A stretch of 64,000 nt of DNA from Limnoperna fortunei. Taxonomy: Eukaryota; Mollusca; Bivalvia; Mytilida; Modiolidae. Both the position numbers and the translations under genes were made by a program. The stretch is taken from the NCBI GenBank assembly GCA_944474755.1, contig OX104115.1:36405080-36469079 (forward strand), in the 5' to 3' direction. How positions within the stretch are numbered: position 1 is the first letter of the stretch; each line of letters opens with the position of its first letter. Positions 20,201-31,720 of the stretch are shown here, piece by piece. The notes beneath the pieces are model-generated. The model did no database searches. It was not told the DNA's origin and saw nothing but the letters and a program-made list of their open reading frames with translations.

Positions 20201-22577
20201 CCGAGCAGCAATATTTCAGCTATATTCAGGCGAACCGATAATCTTGTATCACCTATATAGGTGATACACGATTTTGTATCACACATGTTGTATCAATCGC
20301 TAAATTTTCAGATTTCGAAAAAAAAATAAATACATTACTTAATTTTTAGATAAATAAATCAGTCAACCGATCAATCAACAATGTTAGGATACTATTTTTA
20401 TATGAGTAAAGAAATCTTAAATTAAGAATTTCAAGGAATATTTCTATTGATAAATATATCCGAAAATATTGTAGCACATTATAAGGCGGTGCTATAAATG
20501 AATTGTAACAAAAATAAATCCTTACATCCCATTCATTAATAATTTGTAATATACAAGGAGATGGGTCTATTAATAGTGTGACCGGTATCTGACTAATCGA
20601 ATAAAGAACAAATATACAAATGTCGTGCAAGCGCGAGGAAAACACAATACAATTCGACCTACTAAGGCGAGCTAATTTACTTGGGTTCTAATGGTAGGTA
20701 GTTACGGCACGGTTTTCACGTGACCATTCATGCAATAATAGTCAATTTCCTTTTTGTTAAGGGCATACATACTCATCTTCTCTCTGTTTATTATAAAAAA
20801 AATCAAAGGAGAAAAAACACTCATTAAGCGATAGGTAAAAGAAGTAAAACATACAAGATCTGCAGGTATACATCATAGAATTTCTCAATAGAAATTTAAC
20901 TCACTTTCTTGATTATCGCAACATCCATACAGAACAGCCCGGATGGACATAATATCAAGCAGAACCGGATTATAGGATCTAAAGTCATCTGCGCATGTAG
21001 ACAGGGAGTTCCAGTAACAAGACATAAACTTCGTCTTTTCACTGAAAATAAAGAAGACATTGTCCACTGCGCAGAACACTGGGATATGTGAATGAGATGC
21101 TACAAATAAGACATAAGATTAAATCTGTTAATGTTATCATAGCATTGATTTTTCAAAACTATTATTTATACATTAGAGTTATACATCTTTGAATGTGTTC
21201 TCAGTATATGTTTGTATTCTAAATCCAACATGTACATCTGTATGTTGCCTTGTATGGAAAGGATTAATATAGGCTATGCCTGCTATCCAGTCCAATTCAC
21301 TTTCTGCACTAGAATATGTTTAAACTAACAAATAAGATATCATTTTTAATTTATTATAATTGATGCGGAATCATTAATTATGTAGCTACTGTAACAAGAC
21401 GTGGCCACATTGATAGGTCAGACAACGTTTTTCATGAATGTTTGTCTTTACATTTTTAACCACCGTCTCTATCTTTATAGCCAATCAGAATGCAGCGAAC
21501 GTTGCGTGCTATTATAGGTTTAGAACGAACCGCTATACATAACTATCTTAACGATGACAAAAATATGACATAAAATCTGCTTGTTTATTTTTTGTCTGAA
21601 TCGTGTTTAACGCCACATTCAGCAATTTGTCGGCAATATCGTTGTGTCTAGTTTTTTTTTTGGGGGGGGGTTAAGGTAGAGTAACGAAACCCCCCGACCT
21701 TCGGTATGAAGACTGGCAATCCTTGTCAATTAAAAATGGAGTCAAGCACACCCTGCCCGCAGTGGCATTTGAACTAGCAACCTCAGTATTGACAGAACGT
21801 GATCAATTGTAGCGTACCTTAACCATTGTGTCACTGAGGCCCTAAGAAAATCTGTTAAGAAACAATCTTTAAATGAATATGTTCATGTCCATTCAAAACA
21901 AACGAAATACATACCTACATATTGGGTAGTACTGGTCACAAACAGTTATAATTGAGTCTGGAGGGACCAAAGGATTTACGTTGAACATTCCGTAACAGCT
22001 TAGAATATCGTATATAAAAGAATCACATGACCCTCTGATATTTGGAAGAGAAACGACTAAATTGTAAAAAGAAATTGAAAGTATAATTAGTTTTAATAAA
22101 TTGACTTATCTTACAACTGTTTATTATTTCGGACAGAAATCTTACAAAATTACAAATTTATCAAAATTATTTAAATATTTAGGTATCAACGGGCATTGTC
22201 CGTATCGCAATATAAACAGGACGTTCACTTTAATACATTACAAACAAATAAGAAAAAAAAATTAATATTAATTTCTTAAAATAAGGTAAGATACGGTAAT
22301 TGGCTGTGTATAATGAGCAATTATGCATTAGACGTAACCGATTTAAAAGAAATCATCAAGTTCATCAAATTCATTAAATTTGAACCGACGATCTTTTAGG
22401 CAAACAATTTAGTATTATACAAAACAAATAATATAGTCCCTTAGAAAGGACAAAAAAATCCCACAACAAATTCACAATACGAACATATTTTCTCTGAATG
22501 TGTTACTTATAATTTGTTTAAATATTTATTACCAATTAAAACTTACCAGAAAAGGCAAAGAAGAAAAGGTTCAACAT
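16961..22577 (-). CDS. Five-exon gene for a secreted cysteine-rich protein with GPI-like tail (unrecognised family)
   Basis: Five minus-strand exons join with matching phases: 22547-22577, 21915-22056, 20905-21041, 18328-18469, 16961-17204. All introns are GT-AG. The predicted protein has 231 residues. It starts MLNLFFFAFS, a short signal peptide, and ends in a hydrophobic stretch (SICLVSVLSVLFLI) with no basic tail, as in GPI-anchored proteins. In between are about 14 cysteines and sequons NWT, NCT, NAS and NAT. Exons 2 and 4 have the same length (142 bp) and phases (1 to 2), and exons 3 and 5 share their entry phase and similar cysteine spacing, so the gene holds a duplicated two-exon module. 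I do not recognise the domain. A cell-surface role is inferred. Introns carry SINE insertions. Confidence 0.75.
18328..18469 (-). CDS. Exon 4 of the cysteine-rich gene (module A2)
   Basis: The acceptor has a long T-tract ending in TAG. The exon is 142 bp, enters in phase 1 and leaves in phase 2 at donor GTTCGT, the same geometry as exon 2. It reads IMKGAQCLNPVYDN... and ends NWTPFC, with three cysteines. Confidence 0.7.
19910..20093 (+). mobile_element. 5'-truncated SINE in intron 3 of the cysteine-rich gene
   Basis: An exact 11 bp duplication TCATCGAATGA (19899-19909 and 20094-20104) flanks the body. The tRNA head is missing. The body, the conserved AACTGGACGCCATGATATAG domain, GGCGTTAAACGCC and an A-rich tail are present. 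It lies opposite to the gene's strand. Confidence 0.85.
20171..20233 (-). mobile_element. Very short SINE relic: conserved 3' domain only
   Basis: On the minus strand: ATATAGCTGAAATATTGCTG, GGCGTTAAACACC and an (AATC)n tail. A perfect 13 bp duplication ACCGATAATCTTG (20158-20170 and 20234-20246) brackets just 63 bp. Confidence 0.8.
20905..21041 (-). CDS. Exon 3 of the cysteine-rich gene (module B1)
   Basis: The acceptor TTATTTTCAG opens phase 2 and the donor GTGAGT closes phase 1 after 137 bp. The 45 full codons read EKTKFMSCYWNSLSTC... with a CC pair near the end. The split codon with exon 2 gives Ser. Confidence 0.75.
21602..21843 (-). mobile_element. SINE in intron 2 of the cysteine-rich gene
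   Basis: Minus-strand copy with head GGCCTCAGTGACACAATGGT, a weakened B box (TAGTTCAAATG), the body with GACAAGGATTGCC and the 3' GGCGTTAAACACG. A run of G and T near 21655 lies in the middle. Confidence 0.75.
21915..22056 (-). CDS. Exon 2 of the cysteine-rich gene (module A1)
   Basis: The acceptor ACAATTTAG precedes 142 bp in phase 1, ending TGTAG with donor GTATGT (phase 2). It reads VSLPNIRGSCDSF..., with four cysteines, ending YYPIC. Signal cleavage probably falls near the start of this exon. Confidence 0.75.
22547..22577 (-). CDS. Exon 1 (start and signal peptide) of the cysteine-rich gene
   Basis: ATG at 22577 opens ten codons, MLNLFFFAFS, then G and the donor GTAAGT (phase 1). It is too short to stand out as an ORF. 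It was found because its donor phase and hydrophobicity fit exon 2. Confidence 0.65.
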
Positions 22578-23819
22578 CTTTACCAATCTGCAGTGTTATC
22601 AAAATTCCTATAATTTATTCATCATTAAAACTAACTTTCACCTGCTCAACACATTTTTGTCATTGATACGTGTAATTTGAATCAAGAATTAGCAAGCCAT
22701 TTTATTCCACTTGATATAACTGTTAAAAGGAGCCATCCTGGTCTCAAGTGACAAAAAAAAATACGCTAATTTGTCATCAAAATTCTGATCACATCATGAC
22801 TAAAGGATTAAGTTACAAACGTTGTTAACAACGCTTTGGGTAAAAACCTACATAAAAGATCGTTTGTTGTCTAAATGACACAAATTTTAAACTAGTGTAA
22901 AAATACCGATTTTGTTCTGAATTTGTGTAATTTGTGCACAAGTCATTGGCTCAGTATTAAAACTAACATTGAAATATTAACTATTTGCTCAGTATGTTAG
23001 ACATAGCTCAGAGCACTTAACATAAATATAAAAAATGATTATGTGATGAGTCGTTTTGCAATGACTGAGGTTTTAAAACTTGCAACTAGAGATGAATTGA
23101 AATCAATATATACAGAAATGCTTCATTCCATAACTTATCATTTAGACATCAATATATCTATACGGAAATTTAGCATAAATCAAAATGTAAAAAGGAATTA
23201 ATTACACTTCCGGAACACTTGACATTACTCGTGTTGCTTATTTGTTTTTTTTTATGTTTATGTTTTAATTACTTATTTTGTAGAGATTTCTTTTTGAGTA
23301 AGATTTGGTATTTTTTCCTTTATTCATTCAAAACAGAAGATGAGTTTATATTGAGTAAAACAAGGAGTTAAACAAAACATTGTTATATCGAATCTAAAAA
23401 TATAACATAAAAGGTAAACGCAATTTTACGGAATACTGGCTACTATGTAATTTTCAACAGGCTCAACGCACATGCTACTTGTGCACCCATGTTGACGGAT
23501 AAAACCGAGTCTGACCAATGACCATATATAGGTAAGGTGCTTAAAAAGTTGGACCACTTTTAATGATTTAAAAAAAGCCACTTCAAAAGGCTAACTATAC
23601 TGAGCGCTACGGAAAACGCAAAACTAAGATATCTTTGCATATTCTTTTTAAAGAAATATATAAATATATAGAGAAAAAACAAATTAAGAATATCAACTTT
23701 AAATACATGACAAAAAAATTCTAAAATTTATCGCTGAAAACTATCGTCAATTTTATCGCGTTATAAAAGCCAACAGTTAATATCGAATGTGTACTCCGGC
23801 TTCGGCAACACACCCTCCC
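22578..23819. other. Upstream region of the cysteine-rich gene; otherwise gene-free
   Basis: This stretch contains the presumptive 5' UTR and promoter of the minus-strand gene. An AT-rich TATA-like patch (AATAAATTATAGG on the minus strand, ~22608-22620) sits 30-45 bp before the ATG, too weak to call. Nothing else is supported. Confidence 0.35.
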
Positions 23820-24235
23820 CACTCCTAGGCATTTAAATAATCAGACGACACATTTAGAATTTTAAAACGTATGTAAAATAGGGCTTTGATCAGAAGAATA
23901 GGCTGATCACGAGACAGAGTTCGAGCGTTGTTAGTGTTATGGAGCGCAGGTGTAATACGGACACAATGGGCACGAGGATTATCCTGTTGGCGTTTAGCTA
24001 AAAAGGAAACAACTGATTGGCTTAAAACTTCATCGATGTAACGTTGAGCAGTCAAATTATCATTTATCACGACCAATGAAGAGATTCCAACCAATACCAT
24101 CACACTACCATTGCCATCACGATCTTGGGCAAAAAGATCCGTATAACGTTTATTTCTACGCCTGCATACACGTGTTCGACCGTTACTTTGACGAAGATGG
24201 AAACAAGACTTGTTGAATCACATTACTGTTTTGTC
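23820..24235 (-). pseudogene. Tc1-like transposase fragment
   Basis: The minus-strand frame includes FHLRQSNGRTRV, CRRRNKRYTD and GNGSVMVLVGIS, then NLTAQRYIDEVL and QDNPRAHCVRI. These are the middle and the second catalytic Asp region of Tc1 transposases. Both ends are missing and frames are broken, so it is a dead copy. Confidence 0.75.
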
Positions 24236-25253
24236 AGCAACTGGAATTAAAATTTCATTAAATTTAAAAATAGTATTAACAAAACATTCAAACTCTGAAC
24301 AGACAGATCCGATCTCTATTCTTATTGAATTTATTTCTAGAGACTTTAGATTTGCAAAAATGTTCACAATCTCTAAGATCGTCATTAACTGTTCATGAGA
24401 AGTTTGACATGCGAAAATAAGTGCTATTGCAAAATTAATTGCTGAATAATTACCGTTCCAAGAACGTAAATATGCACTGGGACCATCATTGAAAATCTAG
24501 AGTCTTCCTGTTATATTAAGCCTTCAGTTTTTTTGCCTTTGTCATCTAATGGTTTACTCCCTTAAAGAGGGTTAAGGTCGTTAAAATCCCCAAGTATATT
24601 GTATAGGTGTTTCAACTGTTTCTAAAATGTTTTAAAGTTTGGAGGAATATATATGGAACAAAGTAATTGGTGTATCTGAAGGTATCCTAACAACCGCAAC
24701 CTAATCAGTGTTTACATTAACATGACTATATTAAATGTCATCTCGAAAGAGAAAAAAGAAATAAAGCTAGAAATAATAAGGTTACTTCAATAACATTAAG
24801 CTTTGAACATCGCCATTTTATCATTTGTTCCATTGTTGGTTATTTTCTTAACGAATCTGCATCTCATTGTGGTCTTTTAGAGTATTTTCTACTATAATAT
24901 TTTTTTTAATGTGCTAACCAGAAAGAGGGTTCTTGTCTATTCAGAGGAGTCCTCAGGGGCGTAATAAGTTTTTCCGTTTTAAGTTTAAATATTTCTTTCT
25001 GCTACTTCTAATTTGTTGCATTCTGTAGCAGAAGACCTGGGACTTCACCGCAGATGGCATATTTTTAATTTTGTATTACAAGAAAAGACCCTTCCAAAAC
25101 GTCTTTGGAACATCTAAAGCAAACTGGTTAACCTTATTATAGACCTTTTTCGTGAATTATTTTTGTTAACAAAATTAGCCCTGGATTTGGAACATAAGAA
25201 CTAACTTTAACATTACAACGGCCAGCATTAATTTAATTTGGAAAGAAAGAAAG
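24236..25253. other. Gene-free AT-rich stretch
   Basis: No supported exon or repeat. Confidence 0.4.
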
Positions 25254-25269
25254 TTAAGAAAGACTGTTC

Positions 25270-25716
25270 GATCGCCATTCGTTTGTCCCACGATCCAGGT
25301 ACAAAAGATCACCAAGCTCTTGCAGAAAGGCACCGGTGGTATGAATCTGAAGATGAACGCCACGCAGTTGAAAGAGAACATGCAGAAGGTGGAGTTTCCT
25401 ACCCATGCTGACCGGACTTGCTGAGAGGGCTCTTCCCCTGATCAAAAAGACCGTTTGGCCGGCCCTAGGCATTGGCGCTTTGAGTGGTTTAGGAAATTCA
25501 GCCGTATCCAAAGCCGTCGATTCGGAGTTGTACTTGAAACGCGGGGGTGATTTCTACCTGAAACCTTCAGCCGCACGAATCGTCCAAGATGATAGGCTCT
25601 ACTTGAAGCAGGGTCGTCAGTTCTACGATGGCTCGTATAACATGCATGGAAAAATAGCTCACCGCAGAAATCAAGAGTTACGAGCATGCCTTGAAGATCT
25701 ACAACCGTTTGGATAA
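25270..25716 (+). pseudogene. Polinton/adintovirus-like small hydrophobic core-type protein, frameshifted
   Basis: A basic, Gln/Lys/Met-rich segment (KLLQKGTGGMNLKMNATQL) continues after a frameshift at ~25404 into ORF 25405-25716. That ORF has a Gly/Ala/Leu-rich hydrophobic region (ALPLIKKTVWPALGIGALSG) and two LYLK...FY repeats. I recall this layout from small adenovirus-core-like proteins encoded in Polinton (Maverick) elements of marine invertebrates. Base composition is clearly richer in GC than the surroundings, a sign of foreign origin. The identification rests on memory of composition and order, not alignment. It is broken and has no visible TIRs nearby. Confidence 0.4.
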
Positions 25717-25717
25717 T

Positions 25718-26060
25718 CCCCATTGCCAAGGGTTGGTGTTCCGTGGGCAGTCTACTGGTGACCAGAGGTACCATAAGGTTTGCCCTGATTGGTGTGGGTG
25801 TTGTGGCATCCATTCCCATTGGGTACCAAGCCCGCCAATATGCCATCGCTATCGTAGACCTGTCCTTGATTTCACGCCGCGTCGTCCAGAAGAAAAAAAA
25901 GCATCGCGACACCGTGCGATAAGCGGAATCCTACATGTCCCAGTTGGCAGGTGAAGACTGTGCTCCTGCAATCTGTCTGAAGTACTACTACTATGAAAAA
26001 GATCAGCTACGTCAGCCTCCTACCCCATTAAGTGAAGAATGGAATGCCAATGCGCCGTAG
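25718..26060 (+). pseudogene. Unidentified decayed ORF next to the Polinton-like fragment
   Basis: One frame reads RGTIRFALIGVGVVASIPIG, a probable membrane segment, followed by a basic KKKKHRD stretch. A stop codon at 25921 splits it from a continuation ending KYYYYEKDQLRQPPTP. The GC content matches the preceding fragment, so both may belong to one integrated element. The function is unknown. Confidence 0.35.
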
Positions 26061-26159
26061 GGAGCTTCTACCAATCGCAGCCACGTCTAGCTTCCCGCCC
26101 ATTTCCGAGCCCTCCAGATCAAAGTGCTAAGTGACAAAAAAAAATTTCCCAATCCGTTT

Positions 26160-26402
26160 TGGGGTGGGGAAGTTTGTGTTTCTACCCCACGAAATTTTTG
26201 TTGCAATCTCATTTCCTCTTCAGATCGTATCAGAGGTACTATGGCTGGACTTCTTACTCAGCTTGAATCCCATGCTCCGAACGAAAGCTCTTTGCAAGGG
26301 ATCCTTCTCTTTGTTTAGCGTGGGGCAAGCCCAGACTTTGGAAGTCTCTCCTTGTCTGTCTTTAATGGTGAGGATTTTGCATTTTCCAAACTTTTCATCC
26401 AC
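26160..26402 (-). pseudogene. Unidentified ORF on the opposite strand of the Polinton-like cluster
   Basis: The minus strand reads KFGKCKILTIKDRQGETSKV, WACPTL, and RAFVRSMGFKLSKKSSH: 60 codons from ATG 26402, continuing open beyond 26220. The lysine/serine-rich composition and K-V-W-x-T spacing look like a real small protein rather than noise. I cannot name the family. Position suggests it belongs with the Polinton-like relic. Confidence 0.3.
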
Positions 26403-26559
26403 TTAAACCACCTCAAAGACCATACACTAATATACAGATAAATCATGTTCTGGAGGGGAAATTCTCCCAAATAACCCTCCCAGACTTGATTAATCTGTGT
26501 AATTACACTGAATATCATGATTTTAAAGAGCGGTGATAGTAGACCACGTGTGCTGTTTA

Positions 26560-26800
26560 CTGGCTCTTTACTATCAGAACGTTTCAGGTTTCCAAAATCG
26601 ATTATAGTCTAGTCTTAATCACCAAGACCGATATATAATTGCGTCTATCAATAAGTGGAGACAAAGCAATCATTGTATTTAAGGGGCATATTTTTAGACC
26701 ATGAAAATCATGAACACATATCTAATTTTAAAAATCACAGTAAGATTCTCACTTGCTTGTACATAACAATAGTTAATTATATACCGTCAAGTTTGACGAC
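26560..26800 (+). repeat. Dispersed repeat, copy 1 of a diverged pair
   Basis: GTCTTAATCACCAAGACCGA, AATTGCGTCTATCAATAAGTGG and CACAGTAAGATTCTCACTTG are matched in order, with divergence, by 28215-28400. Confidence 0.55.
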
Positions 26801-28179
26801 GTACACGAAGTGATCCAGCAACCCACTAGGTTTTTTCCTAAGGAGGAGAGCCAAAAGCTCCAAATGAAAGTCATTTTATTATTTCATTTTTTAATGACGC
26901 AAATTAAAACAAGTACATGTATAAACATATAAAATATACAATTGGCCAAAAGTTAGAGACCACCAGGTTTTGCTTCAAATAAATAAAAAAAAATAATTGT
27001 TTCTGGTTCTTTGTACATATGTTATCAACATAGTTCAAATGACCTACTAATAATAAAGCTCCATACAAAAAGAAAAGAGATGGTCTGTAAAATGAGCCAC
27101 AGCCATGTATACATTGCAGCGTCATACCTGGAGTTGGTGGATCAAAGCAATAGGGGTTACTAGGTTCTTGCAAAATTTTTTGCTTAAAAATCTATATACC
27201 TAGATTTCACATGTATCCGTAGACAGGAATACCATGCCCATATGTACAACTTGGACCAAACACAATTTGAACCTTAAAGAACCATGGCAACTGAGTTACC
27301 GAAGGGACCAAACTCTATAATCTGAAACGCAAAATGATGACATTCAAAGTAGACATAAATATATTTTGACCAAAAAATAAATGGTGGCAACCCACTACTT
27401 ATAACAAAAAATGACAATGACAAATGCATATACTAAAGAAGCCAACTGCTGACCTTCAACAATATGTATGAGGAGAAAACATAAACTGATTAATTATATA
27501 ATTAAATAAAACATTGAAACTTGAGTTATATAAATCCTTTCATCTTTGATCAAATGTAATTGATAAAGTAATATTTTATAAAAATATTAAAATGTAAACT
27601 TTGGTTTAAATTTTTAAACAATTCTTGATATTGACGGAGGTAATTTTTTAAGCAATACAAATATCATCCAATTAAAAACTTTTGCAAATTTTCGGGAGTA
27701 ATGATAACGAGTTCAATATAGAGATGGAAGGAAAACACAATTGATGAGACCTCTTTGTTTATTATAACATAAAGTCAATTAAAAAAAAATTCCACTTCGT
27801 TTTTGGAATGCCATTTAGTGGCTGTATGTTCCATGCCACTTCCAAAATATATCCAAAATTTAGAAAAAATGACCACACCTAACTCTTTTTTACAGCTCTG
27901 GAAGCATCCCAATCTTCTGAATGAAGTCCGAGAGACTCTGAAAACAGGAAATTTGCATTTGTTCTTCTAGACCAAATAACTCGTAATCCATCATATTTTA
28001 TCAGATGTTTTTGTCCAAAGATCGTTCTTTCCAATAAGCCAAAAAGTAGCACCAAAACAAGAAAAAAGACCAAAACTAAATTACAAAGAAACATCCTACT
28101 TCATTCCGAACTATATTGGACAACGAGTTGCAAGGTTTATTTATTGTGTTGTCGTACCAGATGAATCCAGAGGCACAAA
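26801..28179. other. No supported gene; two weak exon-like ORFs
   Basis: Minus-strand ORFs at 26904-27173 (NPYCFDPPTPGMTLQCIHG) and 27879-28094 have non-random looking peptides. I could not find paired splice sites or a family. The rest is AT-rich. Confidence 0.3.
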
Positions 28180-28420
28180 TGTAATAAGAGCGTCTGAATG
28201 ATCGAAAATAATTATAGTCTCGATCACCCAGACGCATGCGGTAGTTAATTGCGTCTGCCATCACCTTAATGTAATTTCGCTATCAACAAGTGGGGACATC
28301 AGCTCTATTTTTAAAACAGGTAAACCATGAAAACCTGTCTATACTTATACAAGGACGTCATAGTAAGATTCTTTTTAGATTGTGCATAACAGTAATATTT
28401 GTTAAATTAATTGATAAAGT
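28180..28420 (+). repeat. Dispersed repeat, copy 2 of a diverged pair
   Basis: GTCTCGATCACCCAGACGCA, AATTGCGTCTGCCATC, TATCAACAAGTGGGGACATC and CATAGTAAGATTC parallel 26611-26760. Confidence 0.55.
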
Positions 28421-31004
28421 AGTCTTTTATACAAAATATTGAAATGTGAACTTTGGGATCAGGAAATGTGCGAAAAATGTACTGTCTATTGACCAATCAC
28501 AAGTCAGCATTTTTATATGATGTGTAATGAATATAAATATAAGTTCAATCGTTCTACGACTTATCGGTTTGCCACTTAATGGAATCAAAAATAACACAAC
28601 CTGCATTAAATGTGCTTAATATTTAACCTCTAAACAATATTGGTAATTTGAAATTAAAACACATTTTCAATATAAATTAAAATAGGATAGGTCAAGTTAA
28701 AGACCATTCTGATGCTTACTTTCGTTATATTCAAGTTGAAGCGATTTCACAATATGAACAAGTAAAAAAAGATTCAGAATGTGTTTAAAAAAAGGTAAAA
28801 ATAGGACTTGTGAATAAAATATTGAAACCATGCGAAAAATAATACACACTGGTTAAATTTTCAGGTTCTTTATTTGTAGTGGGAATCAACATAATGACTA
28901 TATAATATACAAATTTAAAATAACATAAATATTGGTGCAAGAAAGATAACTCTAACTTGTTTCATAACAAATATTGTCTGGAAAAAAAATAATACATATA
29001 TAAATATTTCTTATTCTACTTCAATTCACAAGACTTAAAAATAAATTTGTCTTTGCATGTGTGAAAGTGTCTTTGAAAACCACTCGGCTTATAAATATGA
29101 CTTCATTCGGTTATAAATATCACATTACTTGCAAAATAAATATATTGCACATCAAGAAACCCCAAAATATATCAACAAAATTATCATATTGGTTAAGATC
29201 AAGTGCCATGAATTAATAAGCAAAGCAAACAATTAAGCAGCAAATCATTTATTAAAATAACAAAATTACACAATATGCTTACCACTCAAAAAGATGAATA
29301 GGATGGCAGTCAAAACATAAACATATATACTTCTCCATCATGGTTATATCTGAGGCAAAATCATATATCATAAATACTGTGTTCAGCTAATTAAAATATA
29401 ACATACATTCTGAATACGGACAAACACAAAATATCTCAAAGTGCATCATATGTAAGATAAGCTTTTTTTACAATTAAAACTTAGCCATTTAACACATCAT
29501 TTAACTGATTATTAGAAACTGTAGTCACTCATTATACTTTATTATTATTTCTGTATTTACTTTAAGTTATTTATTATTCTATCAATTTATATTCCTAGAG
29601 ATATGTTTATCTCAATAAAAAATTGTTTACAATATTAAAATTTACACTTGCAATCAGCTCAGATTCATGTCACAGATTTATTCTCAGATTAATACAAAGC
29701 TATTAGACCATTATCAAGCTGCTTTGTTAAAATATCATAATTATTGGGAATAAGTGAAAAGAAAATGGAAACAAACCTAATTCAGCCCAATATAGTTGAG
29801 TTGAAAGTTTCTCAGAACAAAGGCTGTGAAATATTGTTGAAAATCAGTAAGAAACAAAAATGTCTGCCTTTCTCTCTCAAGGTTTTTCAAGAAATGTTCA
29901 CCAAAACAATAGAATTAGAATTTTACCTGCAAAGAATACTTGGAACTCAAAATGACCAATAGACAATGAGACTGTAATAAGTACTAGAATAAAAATAGAA
30001 CAGATGCTAAAAATTAATCTTGAACGACCTGATAGTTCTACCCACTGACTCACTTGATTTGTAAACAAAGTTAAATTCAAAAACATTGAATTGTACACAT
30101 AGTAACGCAAATCTTTTTCAAAAAAGATTTTTTGAAACTAGAATAATTAAAGATTGGAAATTTTTTGAACGAATAATCGTACCCTCGGTTTTTGCGATGG
30201 TACGAATTTAATCCCATTACTCGTAATGTAGCAGAGCGGGAGTGAATCACTCAGGGCACTTTGAACAGAAGTTGCATATATAACCAGACGTGGTCAATCT
30301 TGATACCTTCGACAGCGTCACCATTTTTGTTCGATTTCGTGTTTAAAATCGATCATTATTGGTACTTGATGATAGTTATTGCCGTTTTTAATAACCCGCT
30401 GTGCGTTGTGTATTAATTGACATTCGTGGCTCTTTTTAATTTCGTTTACTATACATGAAAAACATTGAAAAAAACGAAACTGAATAGCGTGTTGCATCTT
30501 TGGACGTAAATGTAAATTACTAGATTTTTTACTACGGAATGGTTGTTAATAAAATTAGGTCACATTATCCATATACGGAAAAATGATCACCATAGAATTT
30601 TCCACGTGCATCTTCAAAAACGAAAACACAATTTCTTCAACAAAGATCAATTACCGTTTATTTCGCAATGTCAGAAGCTCTAATAACTAAAGAATAAAGT
30701 TTGTATAAATAGACCGAAGTTATATTTTTTATTTGCTACATTACGAGCAACAGGACTAACTTCTGCCGTTAATCCGACACATCACAAACAAAGCTTCGTA
30801 TTATAACGGGAGCAAAGTTTGGCCTAGGATTCTATGGCAGACAAGTGAGTTACATCTAAAACGTATCTTCAATTTACAACAGAATTACAAACTGCAGATC
30901 ATACACCAGATCAGCGCGATTAACATCAATTCACTCTACCCTACTCAAAGACAAATGCTCAATAGTCACTTTTAAGGAAAGAAATAAAAACAGAAACAAA
31001 AACG
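28421..31004. other. Gene-free AT-rich stretch with a widely spaced inverted pair
   Basis: CTCGTAATGTAGCA (30220-30233) and its exact inverse (30734-30747) enclose about 500 bp. They may be ends of a small non-autonomous transposon, and a TATA-like GCATATATAACC lies inside at ~30274. Nothing else is supported. Confidence 0.35.
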
Positions 31005-31720
31005 CCAACGAAAATTAATGTCGAAAATAAAAATGGTTTATTTTCCCATTCGTATAACGAATAGGAAACTGAATAACGAAAAGGAAAATGGTACATTATC
31101 TCATTCGGATAATGAATAGGAAACTGAATGTCGAAAAGTAAAATGGTTAATTTTCCAATTCGAATAACGCATAAAAAACTAAATAACGAAAAGGAGAATG
31201 CATTTTGAAATGAAAAGTATTTCATTTTCCCATTCGCATAACGAACAGGAAACTGAATAACGAACAGGAAAATGAATGTCGAAAAGTAAAATAGTTCATT
31301 TTCCCTTTTGAAAACCGAATAGAATACGGAAAAATGAAAAGGAAAATAAATGTCGAAAAGGAAAATAGTTCATTTTTAAATTTGAATAACAAAGAGGAAA
31401 CTGAATAACTAAAAAGAAAAATGAATGTCGAAAAGGAAAATAGTTCATTTCCCCATTTGAAAACCGAATAGAATACGGAATAATGAAAAAGAAAATGAAT
31501 GTTGCAAAGGAAAATAGTTCACTTTTCCATTCGAATAGCGAATAGAAAACTAAATAACGAAACGGAAAATGAATGTGGAAAAGGAAAACGAATGTCAAAA
31601 AGGATACTGGTGTCTTTTCCTATTCAAATTACGAAAATGAAAGCGTATGACTAAAAGAAAAAAAACATTCTTCTTTTCGAATATCGAAAAGTAAAACACG
31701 AAAAGGAAAACAACTTGAGT
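31005..31720 (+). repeat. Degenerate tandem array, 55-75 bp units
   Basis: About ten units combine CATTTTCCCATTCGAATAAC, GAATAGGAAACTGAATAACG and AAAAGGAAAATGAATGTCG, with irregular spacing (roughly 55, 55, 73, 74 bp). ORFs over it (PFRYSVSYS-like repeats) are by-products of the repeat. Confidence 0.8.

Noticed and set aside
25442..25912. Long minus-strand ORF opposite the Polinton-like fragment
   Set aside because: Its peptide is Arg/Pro/Thr-rich without motif, while the plus strand carries the patterned protein; it is probably a GC-driven shadow.
30959..31598. Minus-strand ORFs with FPFRYS...-like repeats, looking like a repetitive membrane protein
   Set aside because: They follow the tandem array, lack starts and splice sites, and change frame between units.
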